Shown here: one piece after another, positions 5,218 through 5,534 of the stretch | Numbering within the stretch: the first letter of the stretch is position 1 | Layout of the letters: the number at the start of each line of letters is the position of its first letter | Source: NIOZ-UU13 sp964444135 | GTDB lineage: Bacteria > Planctomycetota > Phycisphaerae > Sedimentisphaerales > Anaerobacaceae | Assembly: GCA_964444135.1 (NCBI GenBank) | Contig: CAYUFX010000188.1 | Span: 1 to 5,534 of the forward strand | DNA: 5,534 nucleotides | Direction: 5' to 3' | Translations under genes and position numbers: made by a program | Notes under the pieces: generated by a model | The model's database searches: none | Told to the model about the DNA's origin: nothing | What the model saw: the letters and a program-made list of their open reading frames with translations, nothing else

Positions 5218-5303
5218 GGCAACCACGTGACAAATTCGGGCAACCACGTGACAAATTCGGGCAACCACGTGACAAATTCTGGGCAACCACGTGACAAATT
5301 CTG
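5218..5303 (+). repeat. Tandem array, four copies of a 21-22 bp unit
   Basis: Units start at 5218, 5239, 5260 and 5282, with periods of 21, 21 and 22 bp, and the array ends at the next GG (5304). The consensus is GGCAACCACGTGACAAATTC plus one or two bases. Each unit holds the palindrome CACGTG. The core CAACCACGTGACAAATT also occurs singly at 4732, 4883, 5012 and 5414, making eight copies in the window. There are no unique spacers, so this is not a CRISPR array. Confidence 0.9.
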
Positions 5304-5464
5304 GGCAAAATGGAGGTTTACTTTGTTCGTCTACCAGATCCTTCGACTTCCCCGTTCGACTGCGCTCAGGGCTAAAGGCTGCGCTTCGCTCAGGATGACA
5401 GAGGGAATCGGGGCAACCACGTGACAAATTTGGGCAACCATTTGGGGTTGCCCCTACAGTGAAA
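5303..5464 (+). repeat. 162-bp identical direct repeat, copy 2
   Basis: Identical to 4901-5062. It follows directly on the tandem array at 5218-5302 and ends in non-repeat sequence at 5465-5500. Confidence 0.9.
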
Positions 5465-5506
5465 AATTGCCGAAAGAATTGCACATAATATTCATAGAGA
5501 GCCTGG

Positions 5507-5526
5507 ATTCCTGCTTTCGCAGGAAT
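5507..5526. repeat. ATTCCTGC/GCAGGAAT hairpin repeat, copy 2
   Basis: Same arms and loop as 4459-4478, preceded by CTGG and followed by GACCCCCG at the window edge. The two copies bracket the repeat island. Confidence 0.8.
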
Positions 5527-5534
5527 GACCCCCG

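Larger units (their letters stand above)
4456..5534 (+). repeat. Gene-free island of nested hairpin repeats
   Basis: More than 1 kb of back-to-back short palindromic repeats, all in the same orientation, joined by (A)ATGAC or GATGAC motifs at 4478, 4610, 4714, 4783, 4865, 4994, 5063, 5145, 5396 and 5526 (position of the T). Long open frames on both strands here are translations of the repeats: they repeat the same peptides and lack ribosome sites. The segments 4671-4719, 4938-4999 and 5340-5401 are copies of the common CGCTCAGG / SERSE-type repeat. Confidence 0.8.

Noticed and set aside
5218..5303. CRISPR array or plasmid-type iterons
   Set aside because: There are no unique spacers. The units abut and derive from a neighbouring hairpin repeat. 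No replication gene or DnaA boxes were seen nearby.
4397..5484. Minus-strand frames of 87-131 codons and one plus-strand frame of 65 codons in the repeat island
   Set aside because: They share the same peptides (GCPNLSRGCPDSLCHPERS-like) because they translate the same repeats. There are no ribosome sites and no family signal.

Overview
The window looks like an accessory or intergenic-rich stretch of an environmental bacterial chromosome. The best guess is a planctomycete of the Phycisphaerae type. That rests on an Asn-Lys-Pro-Asn / Met-Asn-Val-Asn coding-like repeat that I associate from memory with those genomes, and on a secreted DUF4432 sugar-mutarotase-like protein. The assignment is inference, not proof. 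Only three protein genes are well supported. All lie on the minus strand, and more than half of the window is repeats and hairpins.

Layout on the + strand. Positions 94-135 hold the 3' half of a tRNA-Gly(CCC) with no matching 5' half, like the displaced end left by an integrative element. A 155-bp MITE-like repeat follows (188-342). Next is the DUF4432 / aldose 1-epimerase-like gene (461-1702, minus) with a signal peptide, a clear Shine-Dalgarno and a good sigma70-type promoter at 1775-1803. Upstream of it lie a KPN-type repeat block (about 1832-2184), a heptamer tandem array, and a hairpin. A likely minus-strand transcription unit follows: a strong extended -10 promoter (2455-2483) feeds directly into a perfect 9-bp hairpin (2427-2448), so a small RNA or structured leader may start there.

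The most interesting part is 2699-4321. Two A+T-rich minus-strand genes, a HEPN-like protein (2699-3169) and a DUF2806/TIGR03899-type protein (3371-4261), are each preceded by the same 40-bp promoter (33/40 identical, no gaps). Each promoter has a TATAAT -10 overlapped by an inverted repeat built on TTATAMA-N3-TGTATAA. This points to two separately initiated but co-regulated genes, plausibly a two-gene stress or defence module acquired by transfer. The function is not established.

From about 4456 to the right edge there is no convincing gene. The sequence is a head-to-tail mosaic of different hairpin repeats, nearly every one ending in the same (A)ATGAC motif. It contains a 157-bp near-identical duplication, a 162-bp identical duplication, and a four-copy 21-22 bp tandem array. 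That array is a multiplied 5' half of one of the hairpin repeats.
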